Assembly: GCA_963812945.1 (NCBI GenBank)
Contig: CAWEXD010000008.1
Coordinates: 3,782,001-3,846,000 of the forward strand
Direction: 5' to 3'
Length of the DNA stretch: 64,000 nt
Source: DASRDR01 sp963812945 [NCBI: uncultured Candidatus Rokubacteria bacterium]
Lineage (GTDB): Bacteria; Methylomirabilota; Methylomirabilia; Rokubacteriales
The notes under the pieces are model-generated. The model had not been told where the DNA came from. It ran no database searches and worked only from the letters and a program-made list of their open reading frames with translations. The position numbers were made by a program, and so were the translations under genes. Below, piece by piece: positions 34,372 to 42,804 of the stretch. The number at the start of each line of letters is the position of its first letter. Position 1 is the stretch's first letter.

Positions 34372-34833
34372 TCAGGCGGAGGCGCGGAACCGGCGGAGGA
34401 TCGCCTCGAGCTCCTCGCCCGCGCGGTGGCGGTCGAGCATCACCGACTCGTGACGCTGCCGCATCTCGGCGAGCTCTCGCCCGAGATGCTCGCGCTCCCG
34501 CGTGAGGGTCTGGTGGCTCGACTGGAGGGTCGCCAGCGCCCTCTGCATCTCTTCGCGCTGCTGCCCGAGCCGATCGTGCTCCCGGGTCAGGGCGTCGTGG
34601 CCCGTCCGGAGCGCCGACAGCGCCCCGCGCGTCTCATCGTGCTCCTGGCCGAGCCGCTCGTGCGCCGCGCGCAGCTCGCCGAGCTCCCACGCGAGACGGT
34701 CCGCGGTCTGGCGGTACTCGTCGTGCTCCCGGGCGAGGGCCTCGACGTTGGACACGAAGCCGTCCCAGTCGAGCACGATCTGGCGGACCGCCTCGACGAC
34801 CGATCGCAGCTCGCCGAACTTCACCTCGGCCAT
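34372..34833 (-). CDS. coiled-coil protein with internal repeats
   Basis: The 153-residue protein is almost all coiled coil. Repeats of about 20-28 residues are built on an (A/R/Q)-R/Q-E-H-D core: ALAREHDEYRQ, RLGQEHDETRG, ALTREHDRLGQ, TLTREREHLGR. The N-terminal 30 residues (AEVKFGELRSVVEAVRQIVLDWDGF) are a separate short helix. There is no signal peptide or enzyme motif. ATG 34833 has GGGAGGGA 7 bases upstream. It is convergent with the NYN gene and divergent from the CusF-like gene, and may be a structural or adaptor protein. Confidence 0.75.
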   Translation of the reverse strand: MAEVKFGELRSVVEAVRQIVLDWDGFVSNVEALAREHDEYRQTADRLAWELGELRAAHERLGQEHDETRGALSALRTGHDALTREHDRLGQQREEMQRALATLQSSHQTLTREREHLGRELAEMRQRHESVMLDRHRAGEELEAILRRFRASA

Positions 34834-35014
34834 CCCACGTCCCTCCCTGCCCCGGGCCGGCCCCGGGGGACCACACGATAGCCCAATGCCTCGCCCGGTC
34901 GCAAGCCTGAGACACCCCAAACACGTGGAGAGGGGCGGACCCGGCTGGGGGGCCTCCAGGCGTTCGAGCCTTGGGCCTGGCCCGTAGACCCTTGACGCCG
35001 CAGGCCAACCCGCC

Positions 35015-35020
35015 TACCGT
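35015..35020 (+). promoter_or_regulatory. -10 element (TACCGT) 7 bases before an ATG
   Basis: TACCGT is followed after 7 bases by ATG 35028 with no Shine-Dalgarno between them, the arrangement expected for a leaderless mRNA. It lies in the 194-base divergent spacer, where nothing else is recognised. Confidence 0.35.
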
Positions 35021-35027
35021 CTGCGGA

Positions 35028-36002
35028 ATGGACCGCCCCCACCGTGTCGCACGTCGGGTCCCGCTGGCCTGGCCGGTCGTGCTCGTCCTCGTTCTCGCGA
35101 TCGGCGTCAGCCCCGGCGTCCCGGGCGCCTCTGGCTTCGAGAGTCACGGACGCGTCACCGGCGTGGACCGGGGACGGAACACCGTGACGCTCGAGCACAC
35201 GGGGATCCCCGGCCTCTTGCCTGCCGCCCGGTCCGAGTTCCCCGTCGCGGAGGTGAGCCTGATCCGGAGCGTGCGCACCGGCGATCGCGTGCGGTTCACC
35301 CTCGCGGCGCCGGACGAGACCCACGGGTTGCTCACCATTGCCAGCCTCGCGCCGGAGGCGTCGGTCAGCGGCGGGTGGCTCGACCGGCTCGTGCCGATCG
35401 TGACCGTGGCGCTGCTCCTCCTGGCGCTCGGCGCGGTCATCGCCGTCGGCGTCGTGCTCTGGCGGACCACGCAGAGCCTCCACCGCCGCGTGATCGAGCT
35501 CGACCACGAGATGGGCACCCTCCAGGGTCTCGTCACCGACACCCAGGACGGCGTCCGGCAGATGGCGCGGGCGCTCGAGGACACCGCCGCGACGCTTCGT
35601 GTCGGCTACCTGCGAGACCTGCGCCGGCGGATGAGTGGCGCGCCGCCCTCGAGTGCCGCCGGATCGGCAGGCGCCCTCCCCGCTGGCGAGCCCGGCAGCA
35701 CGCTGGTCGTCGTCCAGCGCGGACGGGGCGAGCTCTATCGGGCCGTGGAGAGCGGCACGGTGGGACCGGGCTGCTCGGTGATCTGGGACCGGCGCCGGAC
35801 CGAGCGCCGGATGGGCGCACGCCGGCCGCCCAGCCCCGAGCGGCCGCCCAACCCCGAGCGGCGCCGGACCGAGCGCCGGGCGGCGCCGCCTGAGACCTGG
35901 ACGAGTCTCGGGTTCCAGCTCATCCCCGGCAGGACGGTGGAGGCCCCACGCGGGGTGCGCCCGCTTCGACCCGCGAGCGGCGAGCGCGGCGCGCCGCGCT
36001 GA
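35028..36002 (+). CDS. membrane protein with exported CusF-like domain and arginine-rich tail
   Basis: The 324-residue protein starts with a signal peptide. About 70 residues follow that match the CusF/Cu-binding barrel (GRVTGVDRGRNTVTLEHTGIP, then TGDRVRFTLA), a transmembrane helix (IVTVALLLLALGAVIAVGVVLW, about 120-145), a short coiled coil, and a cytoplasmic tail. The usual copper ligands of CusF are not evident. The tail carries two copies of DRRRTERR/ERRRTERR-type blocks flanking a PSPERPPNPER stretch. Such a domain order is unusual. It ends 19 bases before the convergent MFS gene. Function is unknown. Confidence 0.65.
   Translation: MDRPHRVARRVPLAWPVVLVLVLAIGVSPGVPGASGFESHGRVTGVDRGRNTVTLEHTGIPGLLPAARSEFPVAEVSLIRSVRTGDRVRFTLAAPDETHGLLTIASLAPEASVSGGWLDRLVPIVTVALLLLALGAVIAVGVVLWRTTQSLHRRVIELDHEMGTLQGLVTDTQDGVRQMARALEDTAATLRVGYLRDLRRRMSGAPPSSAAGSAGALPAGEPGSTLVVVQRGRGELYRAVESGTVGPGCSVIWDRRRTERRMGARRPPSPERPPNPERRRTERRAAPPETWTSLGFQLIPGRTVEAPRGVRPLRPASGERGAPR
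35791..35879 (+). repeat. tandem coding repeat in the arginine-rich tail
   Basis: An identical 20-base block occurs at 35791-35810 and 35860-35879, with a shorter repeated block (CCCCGAGCGG) twice between them. Both encode R-R-T-E-R-R motifs, so the tail grew by duplication. Confidence 0.6.
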
Positions 36003-36021
36003 TCCTCGGGCGTCTCGCCCT

Positions 36022-37194
36022 TCAGCCCCGCGGCCGCCCGACGTCGCGCAGCGCCGCGCACGCCCCCAGCCCCGCGATTGCCCCGGCGATCCACCAGATC
36101 GCCTCGTAGCCGACCCGGGTGGCGCAGAGCCCGAGCAGGATCGCGCCCCCCGAGATCCCGAGCTCCCAGGCGGTATAGAGGGTGCCCATCGCGCGGCCGC
36201 GCTCCGCGGGCGGCGCGCGGTCGATCGTCATCGCGAGCAACGCCGGCTGCCCGGCTCCGAAGCCGACCCCGTAGAGCGCCGCCGCCAGCAGGAACAGTCC
36301 CTGCGAATCGGCCAGCCCGAGGAGCACGAGGCTCGCCCCGGCGACACCCAGCGCCGGCGCGATCACGGCCCGGCGCCCCAGGTGGTCCGAGAGCCGCCCC
36401 GCGCCGGAGCGCACCAGGAGGCTCGCCACGGCGAACACCGTGAAGAAGAGCCCCGGGTTCCCCAGCTGGCGTCGCTCCGCGAAGAGCGGCAGAAACGAGG
36501 CCAGGCCGCCGTAGGAAACATAGAGAGCCAGGACGAGTCCCGACGGGTATAGCGCCGCCGGGCTGAACCAGCGTCGCCCGAACCGCGCGAGCATCCCACC
36601 CTCGGTCGGGCCGGGCTCGGCCGGCGGCGGCGGCGCGCGCGCGACGATCGGCCGCGTCTCCGGCAGCGCCAACGCCAGGGCGAGCGCCACCCCCTCGATC
36701 GCCGCGGCCACGAGGAACGTCGTCGTGAAGCCGCGGCCGCGGACCAGCTCGCCCCCGACGTACGGCCCCACGGCGAGCGCCAGGGCCGAGGCCAGCCCGA
36801 AGAGCCCCATGGCCGCCCCGCGCCGGTCGGAGGGCGTGAGGTCGGTGGCGATCACGGTCGCCGCCGTGGGCCCGAACCCCATGCCCACCCCGTGGAAGAC
36901 CCGCAGGAGGACCAGGGCCGGGACCGTGCCGGCCGCCGCGTAGCCGAGCGGCGCCAGCGCGAAGATCACGGTGCCCAGGAGGACGAAGGGCCGCCGCCCG
37001 ATCCGGTCGGCCAGCTCGCCCGCGAGCGGCCGCGGCACCATCGCGGCCAGGGCGAAGGACCCCATGATGAGCCCCACGTGCGCCTCGCGCGCGCCGAGGT
37101 GGACCGCGTAGAGCGGCATGACCGGCAGCAGCAACTGGAAGCCGAGGTAAAAGAGAAACGTCGCGAGCCAGAGGACGACGAACGGACGCGGCAC
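36022..37194 (-). CDS. MFS transporter
   Basis: The 390-residue product has 12 predicted helices. Motif A is at AGELADRIGRRPFVLLG and its second-half counterpart at AGRLSDHLGRRAVIAP; DLTPSDRRGAAMGLFG precedes helix 5. It resembles drug-efflux and sugar MFS proteins; the substrate is unknown. The start is GTG 37194, 21 bases after the transketolase stop, so it is probably the third gene of the sugar kinase-transketolase-MFS run on the minus strand. That context makes sugar or sugar-derivative transport possible. Confidence 0.78.
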   Translation of the reverse strand: MPRPFVVLWLATFLFYLGFQLLLPVMPLYAVHLGAREAHVGLIMGSFALAAMVPRPLAGELADRIGRRPFVLLGTVIFALAPLGYAAAGTVPALVLLRVFHGVGMGFGPTAATVIATDLTPSDRRGAAMGLFGLASALALAVGPYVGGELVRGRGFTTTFLVAAAIEGVALALALALPETRPIVARAPPPPAEPGPTEGGMLARFGRRWFSPAALYPSGLVLALYVSYGGLASFLPLFAERRQLGNPGLFFTVFAVASLLVRSGAGRLSDHLGRRAVIAPALGVAGASLVLLGLADSQGLFLLAAALYGVGFGAGQPALLAMTIDRAPPAERGRAMGTLYTAWELGISGGAILLGLCATRVGYEAIWWIAGAIAGLGACAALRDVGRPRG

Positions 37195-37215
37195 GCCGGG
37201 CGCGACGGCGGCGGG

Positions 37216-39222
37216 TCAGCGGCCGAGGAGCGCCCGAGCCCGGGCGAGGACGTGCTCCACCGTGAACCCGAGCTCGCGCAGGACGACCTCCCCCGGCGCC
37301 GACGCGCCGAACCGGTCGAGCCCGATGACGGCGCCGGCGGACCCGACCCAGCGCTCCCACCCGAACGTCGCGCCCGCCTCGACCGCCAGCCGCCGTGGCA
37401 CGGCACGGGGAAGCACGGCCTCCCGGTACTCGGCCGGCTCGGCGAGGAACAGCTCCCACGACGGCATGCTGACCACGCGCGCGCGGACCCCATCCTTGCC
37501 GAGCGCGGCCTGCGCGGCCAGGGCCAGGTGGACCTCCGAGCCCGTGCCGATCAGGAGCAATTCCGGGGGCCCGCCCGGCGCGTCCGCGAGGACGTACGCG
37601 CCGCGGCGCACGCCCTCGGCGGACGCGTGGACGGCCCGGTCGAGGACCGGCACCTTCTGGCGCGTGAGGACGAGGGCGGTCGGGCCGTGACGGCGCGCCA
37701 GCGCGACTTGCCAGGCCACCACGGTCTCGGTGGCGTCGGCGGGCCGGAGCACGACGAGGTTCGGCATCGCGCGGAGCGACGCCAGGTGCTCGACGGGCTG
37801 ATGCGTCGGCCCGTCCTCGCCGAGCGCGATCGAGTCGTGCGTCCACACGTACACGACGGGCAGCTCCGAGAGCGCGGCCAGCCGCACGGCCGGGCGCATG
37901 TAGTCCGAGAAGACGAAGAAGGTGCCGCAGAACACGAGGAGCCCGCCGTGATAGGCAATGCCGTTCGCGATCGAGCCCATCGCGTGCTCGCGCACGCCGA
38001 AGTGGAGGTGCCGTCCCCCGGCCGTGTCGCGCAGGAACGAGCCCGCGCTCTTGACGAGAGTCTTGGTCGACGGCGCGAGGTCGGCGTCGCCGCCCACCAG
38101 ATGCGGGAGGCGCGGCGAGACGGCCGCGAGCACGGCCCCGCTGGCGTCGCGCGTCGCCTGGGGCGTCTCCGGCGGGAACTGCGGGAGATCCTGGTCCCAG
38201 CCCGGCGAGAGCCTCCGGGCTTGCCCGTCGTCCCACTGGGCCCCGAGATCCGGGAAGGCGCGGCGCCAGGCCTCGAGTCGGGCTTGCCAGGCGCTCTGGG
38301 CGCGCGCCCCGCGATCACGGGCCTCGCGGAATCGGGCCAGGGCCGGCTCCGGCAGGAGGAACGCGGGCTCGAGCGGCCAGCCGAGGGCCTGCTTCGCACC
38401 CTGAAGCTCCGCCTCGCCGAGCGGCTCGCCGTGGGCCTCGTGCGTCCCGGCCTTCTTGGGCGCCCCGTAGCCGATCACGGTCCGCACGGCGATCAGCGAC
38501 GGACGCTCCGTCTCCGCCTGGGCGTCACGGAGGGCCTTGTCGATCGCGTCGAGGTCGTTCCCGTCGGGGACGGCCTGCGTGTGCCAGCCGAGCGCCTCGA
38601 ACCGCCGGGGGACGTCCTCCGAGAACGAGAGCGCGGCCTTCCCGGCGAGCGACACCTGATTGTCGTCGTAGAGCGCGATCAGCTTCCCGAGCCCGAGATG
38701 GCCGGCCAGCGACACGGCCTCCGCGGCCACGCCTTCCATGAGGTCGCCGTCGGAGCAGATCACGTACGTCCGATGATCGACGACGGTGTGACCCGGACGG
38801 TTGAACCGGTGAGCCAGGTGGCGCTCGGCGGCCGCCATGCCGACGGCGTTCGCCACGCCCTGGCCGAGCGGCCCCGTCGTCGCCTCCACGCCCGGCGTCA
38901 CTCCGAACTCGGGGTGCCCCGGGGTGCGCGAGCCCCACTGGCGGAACCGCTGGATCTCCTCGAGCGGGAGGTCGTAGCCCGCGAGGAACAGGAGGGCGTA
39001 GAGGAGCATCGACCCGTGGCCGGCCGACAGGACGAACCGGTCGCGGTCGGGCCACGTCGGGTCGGCGGGGTTGTGCGCGAGGAAGCGCGTCCAGAGCACG
39101 GTCGCCATGGCCGCGGCGCCCATCGGCAGCCCCGGGTGTCCCGACTTCGCCCGCTGGACCGCGTCGGCCGCCAGGAAGCGGAGCGTGTTCACGCAGAGCT
39201 GATCGAGGTCCCGACCCGTCAT
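37216..39222 (-). CDS. tkt: transketolase
   Basis: The 668-residue product is a full transketolase. The N-terminal ThDP domain has the conserved histidines ([10 protein letters not shown] and [12 protein letters not shown]), [14 protein letters not shown], and the ThDP motif [13 protein letters not shown] with [10 protein letters not shown]. The pyrimidine domain has [20 protein letters not shown] and [18 protein letters not shown]. It transfers two-carbon units between sugar phosphates in the cytoplasm. Its ATG overlaps the stop of the FGGY kinase gene, which suggests it processes a pentulose phosphate such as xylulose 5-phosphate made by that kinase. Confidence 0.95.
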   Translation of the reverse strand: MTGRDLDQLCVNTLRFLAADAVQRAKSGHPGLPMGAAAMATVLWTRFLAHNPADPTWPDRDRFVLSAGHGSMLLYALLFLAGYDLPLEEIQRFRQWGSRTPGHPEFGVTPGVEATTGPLGQGVANAVGMAAAERHLAHRFNRPGHTVVDHRTYVICSDGDLMEGVAAEAVSLAGHLGLGKLIALYDDNQVSLAGKAALSFSEDVPRRFEALGWHTQAVPDGNDLDAIDKALRDAQAETERPSLIAVRTVIGYGAPKKAGTHEAHGEPLGEAELQGAKQALGWPLEPAFLLPEPALARFREARDRGARAQSAWQARLEAWRRAFPDLGAQWDDGQARRLSPGWDQDLPQFPPETPQATRDASGAVLAAVSPRLPHLVGGDADLAPSTKTLVKSAGSFLRDTAGGRHLHFGVREHAMGSIANGIAYHGGLLVFCGTFFVFSDYMRPAVRLAALSELPVVYVWTHDSIALGEDGPTHQPVEHLASLRAMPNLVVLRPADATETVVAWQVALARRHGPTALVLTRQKVPVLDRAVHASAEGVRRGAYVLADAPGGPPELLLIGTGSEVHLALAAQAALGKDGVRARVVSMPSWELFLAEPAEYREAVLPRAVPRRLAVEAGATFGWERWVGSAGAVIGLDRFGASAPGEVVLRELGFTVEHVLARARALLGR

Positions 39223-40730
39223 GACGGCCTTCTCCTCTCGCCCGGACCGTGGGGAACCAGGAGGTCGTAGAGCGCCCGGTGCCGGGCGAGGCCGGCCCGG
39301 TAGCGCGCGTGACGCGCCGGGTCCGGCTCGACCACCGGTCCCATGCCCGCCGGCACGGCCTCGAGCGCGGGGATGAGCCCGAGCGCCTCGCTCGCGAGGA
39401 GCGCCGCCCCGCGGCTCGAGCCTTCGGCCTCGGTGGACGGCGTGAGCGGTACCCCGAGCACGTCGGCCATGATCCCGGTCCACGCGGGAGAGGCCGAGAG
39501 GGCGCCGCCCGTCGCGACGATCTCGCGGAGGTCGGGACAGCTTTCCCGGAGCCGCTCGTGGATCATCGCGAACCGGTAGGCCACCGTCTCGAGGCCGGCC
39601 CGCAGGATGGCCGTCGGCGAGGTGGCGAGCGACAGGCCCACGATGGCGGCCCGCGCGCTGGCCACCCAGCCGAGGCTCCGCTCGCCCGCGAGGAACGGGA
39701 GGACGGTGAGCCCGTGGGCGTCCGGCTCCATCGCCGCGATCGCTGCCTCCCGCTCCTCGGGCGGGGGCAGGCTGAGGGTCTCCGTGAGCCAGGCGTAGAG
39801 ACTCCCGCCGTTCGCGAGCGACCCGCCGAGGAGCAGGCGCCGGCCGTCGACCCGATAGCACCAGAGGCCCTCGGGGATCGTCACCGACTCGGCCGTGAGG
39901 CAGACGCGCATCGCCCCGGACGTGCCGACCATCAGCGCGGCCCGCGTCGGCGTCGTGCAGCCGGCGCCCACGTTCGAGCAGGCCCCGTCTCCCAGCGCCG
40001 GGAGCCAGGGCACGTGGGCCAGCGCCGGCCAGCGCCGGGCGAACTCGGGTCTCAGGCCGCGGAACGGCCGGTCGAGGTCGACGATCGGCCCGAGGCGCTC
40101 CGGGTCGAGCTCGAGCGCCTCGAGGATGGTGGCGTCCCAGCGGCGCGCCGACTGGTCGAAGAGGCCGGTCCCGGACGCCATCGACACGCTCGTCCGGAGC
40201 TCGCCGAAGAGGCGGAGCCCGAGGTACTCCCCGAAGGACATGAAGCGGCGCACCGCCCGATACACGTCGGGGGCCTGGTCACGGAGCCACCAGAGCCGCG
40301 CCGGCAGATACGAAGTGTGGAGCCGGCAGCCGGCCCGGGCGTGGTACGCCTTCTCGTCGACCCGGGCGCGCAGCGCCTCGACCGCCCCGGCGCTCCGGGT
40401 GTCGGCCCACGAGTAGACGGGCGTCAGCGTCCGGTCGTCCGCGCCGACTCCGAGCAGCGTGTGCCAGAACGTGCTCGTCGCGACGGCGGCGACGGACGCC
40501 GCGCGCGGTCCCAGCGCCGCGACGAGGCCATCCAGCATCTCGGCGGACAGCGCGACGAGCCGGTCGGCGTCGATCACGACGCCCCCATCGGGCGTCGTCT
40601 CGGGCTCGTACGCCTGCTGGCACTCGAGCCCGAGCCCCCGGCCCTCGGCGTCGAACGCGAGCGCCCGCACGGAGGAGGAACCGACGTCGAGCGCCACGAC
40701 GACGGGAGTCACGGGGCCCACGGGGCTCAT
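39219..40730 (-). CDS. FGGY-family sugar kinase (xylulokinase/gluconokinase-like)
   Basis: The 503-residue protein has the FGGY opening [17 protein letters not shown] (phosphate 1), [10 protein letters not shown] (phosphate 2), and the C-terminal [28 protein letters not shown] with the family signature. It phosphorylates a sugar with ATP. The overlapping transketolase gene points to xylulose, but gluconate kinases look similar. The start is ATG 40730. It heads a kinase-transketolase-MFS unit, divergent from the PAS-protein operon. Confidence 0.88.
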   Translation of the reverse strand: MSPVGPVTPVVVALDVGSSSVRALAFDAEGRGLGLECQQAYEPETTPDGGVVIDADRLVALSAEMLDGLVAALGPRAASVAAVATSTFWHTLLGVGADDRTLTPVYSWADTRSAGAVEALRARVDEKAYHARAGCRLHTSYLPARLWWLRDQAPDVYRAVRRFMSFGEYLGLRLFGELRTSVSMASGTGLFDQSARRWDATILEALELDPERLGPIVDLDRPFRGLRPEFARRWPALAHVPWLPALGDGACSNVGAGCTTPTRAALMVGTSGAMRVCLTAESVTIPEGLWCYRVDGRRLLLGGSLANGGSLYAWLTETLSLPPPEEREAAIAAMEPDAHGLTVLPFLAGERSLGWVASARAAIVGLSLATSPTAILRAGLETVAYRFAMIHERLRESCPDLREIVATGGALSASPAWTGIMADVLGVPLTPSTEAEGSSRGAALLASEALGLIPALEAVPAGMGPVVEPDPARHARYRAGLARHRALYDLLVPHGPGERRRPS

Positions 40731-40778
40731 GGTAGCAGAGCGCGCCGGGCGCCCGCCTCGGCCCGCCTCGCGCCCCGT

Positions 40779-40784
40779 TACAAT
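40779..40784 (+). promoter_or_regulatory. -10 element (TACAAT) 6 bases before a GTG start
   Basis: TACAAT is followed after 6 bases by GTG 40791 with no Shine-Dalgarno. The out-of-frame ATG at 40783 overlaps the box. A leaderless transcript beginning at the GTG is predicted. Confidence 0.5.
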
Positions 40785-40790
40785 GAGTGC

Positions 40791-41213
40791 GTGGACTTCC
40801 AGGCGCTGGTCCAGGCGCTCGGCGACGCGGTCATCGTCGCCGACCCCGAGGGGCGGATCCAGCTCTGGCCACCCGCCGCCGAGCGGATCTTCGGCTACAG
40901 CGCGGCGGAGGCGATGGGCCGCTCGCTCGACCTCATCATCCCCGAGCGCTTCCGCGCCCGGCACTGGGGCGGATACCAGGAGGTCATGCGGACCGGCGTA
41001 ACCCGGTACGGCGCGGACGTCCTGCGCGTCCCCGCCGTCCGCAAGGACGGCCAGTCGATCTCGATCGCCTTCACCGTGGCGCTCCTCACGAACGGCGACG
41101 GCCGGGTCACCGGCATCGCCGCCATGGTGCGCGACGAGACGGCGCGCTGGGCCGAGGAGCAGGCGCGCCGGAAGCGCCTCGCCGAGCTCGAGCGAGGGGC
41201 CCGGCCCGCCTGA
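40791..41213 (+). CDS. single PAS-domain protein
   Basis: The 140-residue protein is one PAS domain (LVQALGDAVIVADPEGRIQLWPPAAERIFGYSAAEAMGRSL, then PERFRARHW and a PAC-like end RVTGIAAMVRDETAR) with a short C-terminal helix. The SAAEAMGRSLDLIIPE form is widespread in sensor kinases, but no output domain is fused here. It probably senses a small ligand or redox state and passes this on by protein contact. It is first in an operon with a SUMF1 protein, SDR and aminotransferase. Confidence 0.8.
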   Translation: MDFQALVQALGDAVIVADPEGRIQLWPPAAERIFGYSAAEAMGRSLDLIIPERFRARHWGGYQEVMRTGVTRYGADVLRVPAVRKDGQSISIAFTVALLTNGDGRVTGIAAMVRDETARWAEEQARRKRLAELERGARPA

Positions 41214-41226
41214 CCCCGGGGATCCC

Positions 41227-41982
41227 GTGGAGTTCGTCGACATTCCGGCGGGCTGGTTCTGGATGGGCTGGGAGGACGGCCGGCCCGACGCGCGCCCCCG
41301 CCATCGCGTGTGGGTGGACGCCTTCGCGATCGCGCGCGGCCCGGTCACGACAGCCGAGTACCGCGCCTACGTGGAGACCACCGGCGCGCCGCCGCCGCCG
41401 AGTCTCGTGGACCCGCGCTTCGGCGATCCGCGCCAGCCGGTCGTCGGCGTGAGCTGGCACCAGGCGGTGGCCTTCTGCGAGTGGCTCGGCCGCGAGACCG
41501 GACATCCCCACCGGCTTCCCACCGAAGCCGAGTGGGAGCGGGCCGCGCGCGGCGGCCTGGACGGCGCTCGCTACGCGTGGGGGGACGAGCCGCCCGCACG
41601 CTGGTTCGGCCGCGTGGACGGCGCCCTCCCTGCGCCGCCCCTCCTGGGCGCCGGCCCCACGAACGGGTTCGGGCTCATGGACCTCGGCGGCGCGGTCCAC
41701 GAATGGTGCCTCGACTGGTACGCCGAGGACGCGTACGCGCAGGCGCCGGAGCGCAACCCGACCGGGCCCGCGGCCGGCACCCGGCGCGTCTCCCGTGGGG
41801 GCGCGTGGCGTCACCAGGAGCCGTGGTGCCCGGTGGCGCACCGCTCGAGCCTCCCGCCGCATCTCGGTCACACGGACTACGGTCTCCGCGTCGCGCGGGC
41901 CCCGGGAGCGCCGTGCTACGATCCCCCTCCGGGCGAGCGTCGAGAAGGTCACGTCGCGATCGGAGGCCAGCCGCCGGGATGA
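41227..41982 (+). CDS. SUMF1/formylglycine-generating-enzyme-like protein
   Basis: The 251-residue protein has the SUMF1 layout: DIPAGWFWMGWEDG at the start, PVVGVSWHQAVAFCEWL, HRLPTEAEWERAARGG, NGFGLMDLGGAVHEWCLDWY, and SRGGAW near the end. Cysteines are present in AFCEW, EWCLDW and PWCPVAH, but the exact copper-binding cysteine pair of true formylglycine enzymes cannot be matched, so it may have another oxidase or ligand-binding role. The start is GTG 41227; the stop overlaps the ATG of the SDR gene. Confidence 0.82.
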   Translation: MEFVDIPAGWFWMGWEDGRPDARPRHRVWVDAFAIARGPVTTAEYRAYVETTGAPPPPSLVDPRFGDPRQPVVGVSWHQAVAFCEWLGRETGHPHRLPTEAEWERAARGGLDGARYAWGDEPPARWFGRVDGALPAPPLLGAGPTNGFGLMDLGGAVHEWCLDWYAEDAYAQAPERNPTGPAAGTRRVSRGGAWRHQEPWCPVAHRSSLPPHLGHTDYGLRVARAPGAPCYDPPPGERREGHVAIGGQPPG

Positions 41983-42761
41983 GCGAGTCGCCAGGGGCAG
42001 GACACGCCGGGCGGGTCGCGCTCGTGACGGGCGGCGCCGCCGGGATCGGCCGCGCCGAGGCGATCGCGCTCGCCGAGGCGGGCGCCGACGTGGCGGTGCT
42101 CGGCCACACGGACCTGGCCGGCGCCGCGGAGACAGCCCGGCGCTGTCGGGCGCTCGGGCGCCGCGCGGTGGTCGTCCAAGCGGACGTCCGGCGGTCCGAG
42201 GAGATCCGGCGCGCCGTGGACGAGGTCGTCCACGGTCTCGGACGCCTCGACATCCTCGTCAACAACGCGGGCGCGCTCGGCGCCCACCTGAACGTGCCGC
42301 TCCTCGAGCTGGACGAGACCACCTGGCACCTCATGCTCGACTCGCACCTCACCGGCACGTTCCTCTGCATCAAGCACGCGGCGCCGCACATGGTGCGGCA
42401 GGGCTGGGGCCGGGTGATCAACACCTCGTCGGTGCACGGGCGCATCGGGGGGCGGCCGACGCTCGGCCACTACGGCGCCGCGAAGGCAGGGATCATCGCG
42501 CTGACCCGCACCGCCGCGCGCGAGCTCGGCCCCCACGGCGTCACCGTCAACGCGATCTCACCGGGCTACGTGGAGACCGAGCGGCTCGGCGCGACCCTCC
42601 CCCGGGAACGCCTCGACACCCTGGCCCGCCAGATCCCCGTGGGCCGGATCGGCACCCCGGCGGAGATCGCGGCGGCGGTCGCCTTCCTGGCCTCCGACGG
42701 GGCGGCCTTCGTGAACGGCGCGGTCCTGGACATCCACGGCGGCCGGATGGAGTACGTCTGA
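41979..42761 (+). CDS. short-chain dehydrogenase/reductase
   Basis: The 260-residue classical SDR has the cofactor loop TGGAAGIGRAEA, the NNAG motif, catalytic S in INTSSVHG, and the YxxxK pair in HYGAAKAG, ending VNGAVLDIHGGRMEYV. It oxidises or reduces an alcohol/ketone with NAD(P). The second position of the cofactor loop, VLGHTDL, lacks the usual arginine, so NAD(H) is a little more likely. It overlaps the SUMF1 gene by 4 bases. Confidence 0.92.
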   Translation: MSESPGAGHAGRVALVTGGAAGIGRAEAIALAEAGADVAVLGHTDLAGAAETARRCRALGRRAVVVQADVRRSEEIRRAVDEVVHGLGRLDILVNNAGALGAHLNVPLLELDETTWHLMLDSHLTGTFLCIKHAAPHMVRQGWGRVINTSSVHGRIGGRPTLGHYGAAKAGIIALTRTAARELGPHGVTVNAISPGYVETERLGATLPRERLDTLARQIPVGRIGTPAEIAAAVAFLASDGAAFVNGAVLDIHGGRMEYV

Positions 42762-42804
42762 TCACCGCCCCGCGGCCAGGCCGCCGGCAGACAAGGAGCC
42801 TCCC

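Noticed and set aside
41227-41982. Calling the SUMF1 protein a genuine formylglycine-generating enzyme
   Set aside because: The copper-binding cysteine pair could not be matched and no sulfatase is present.
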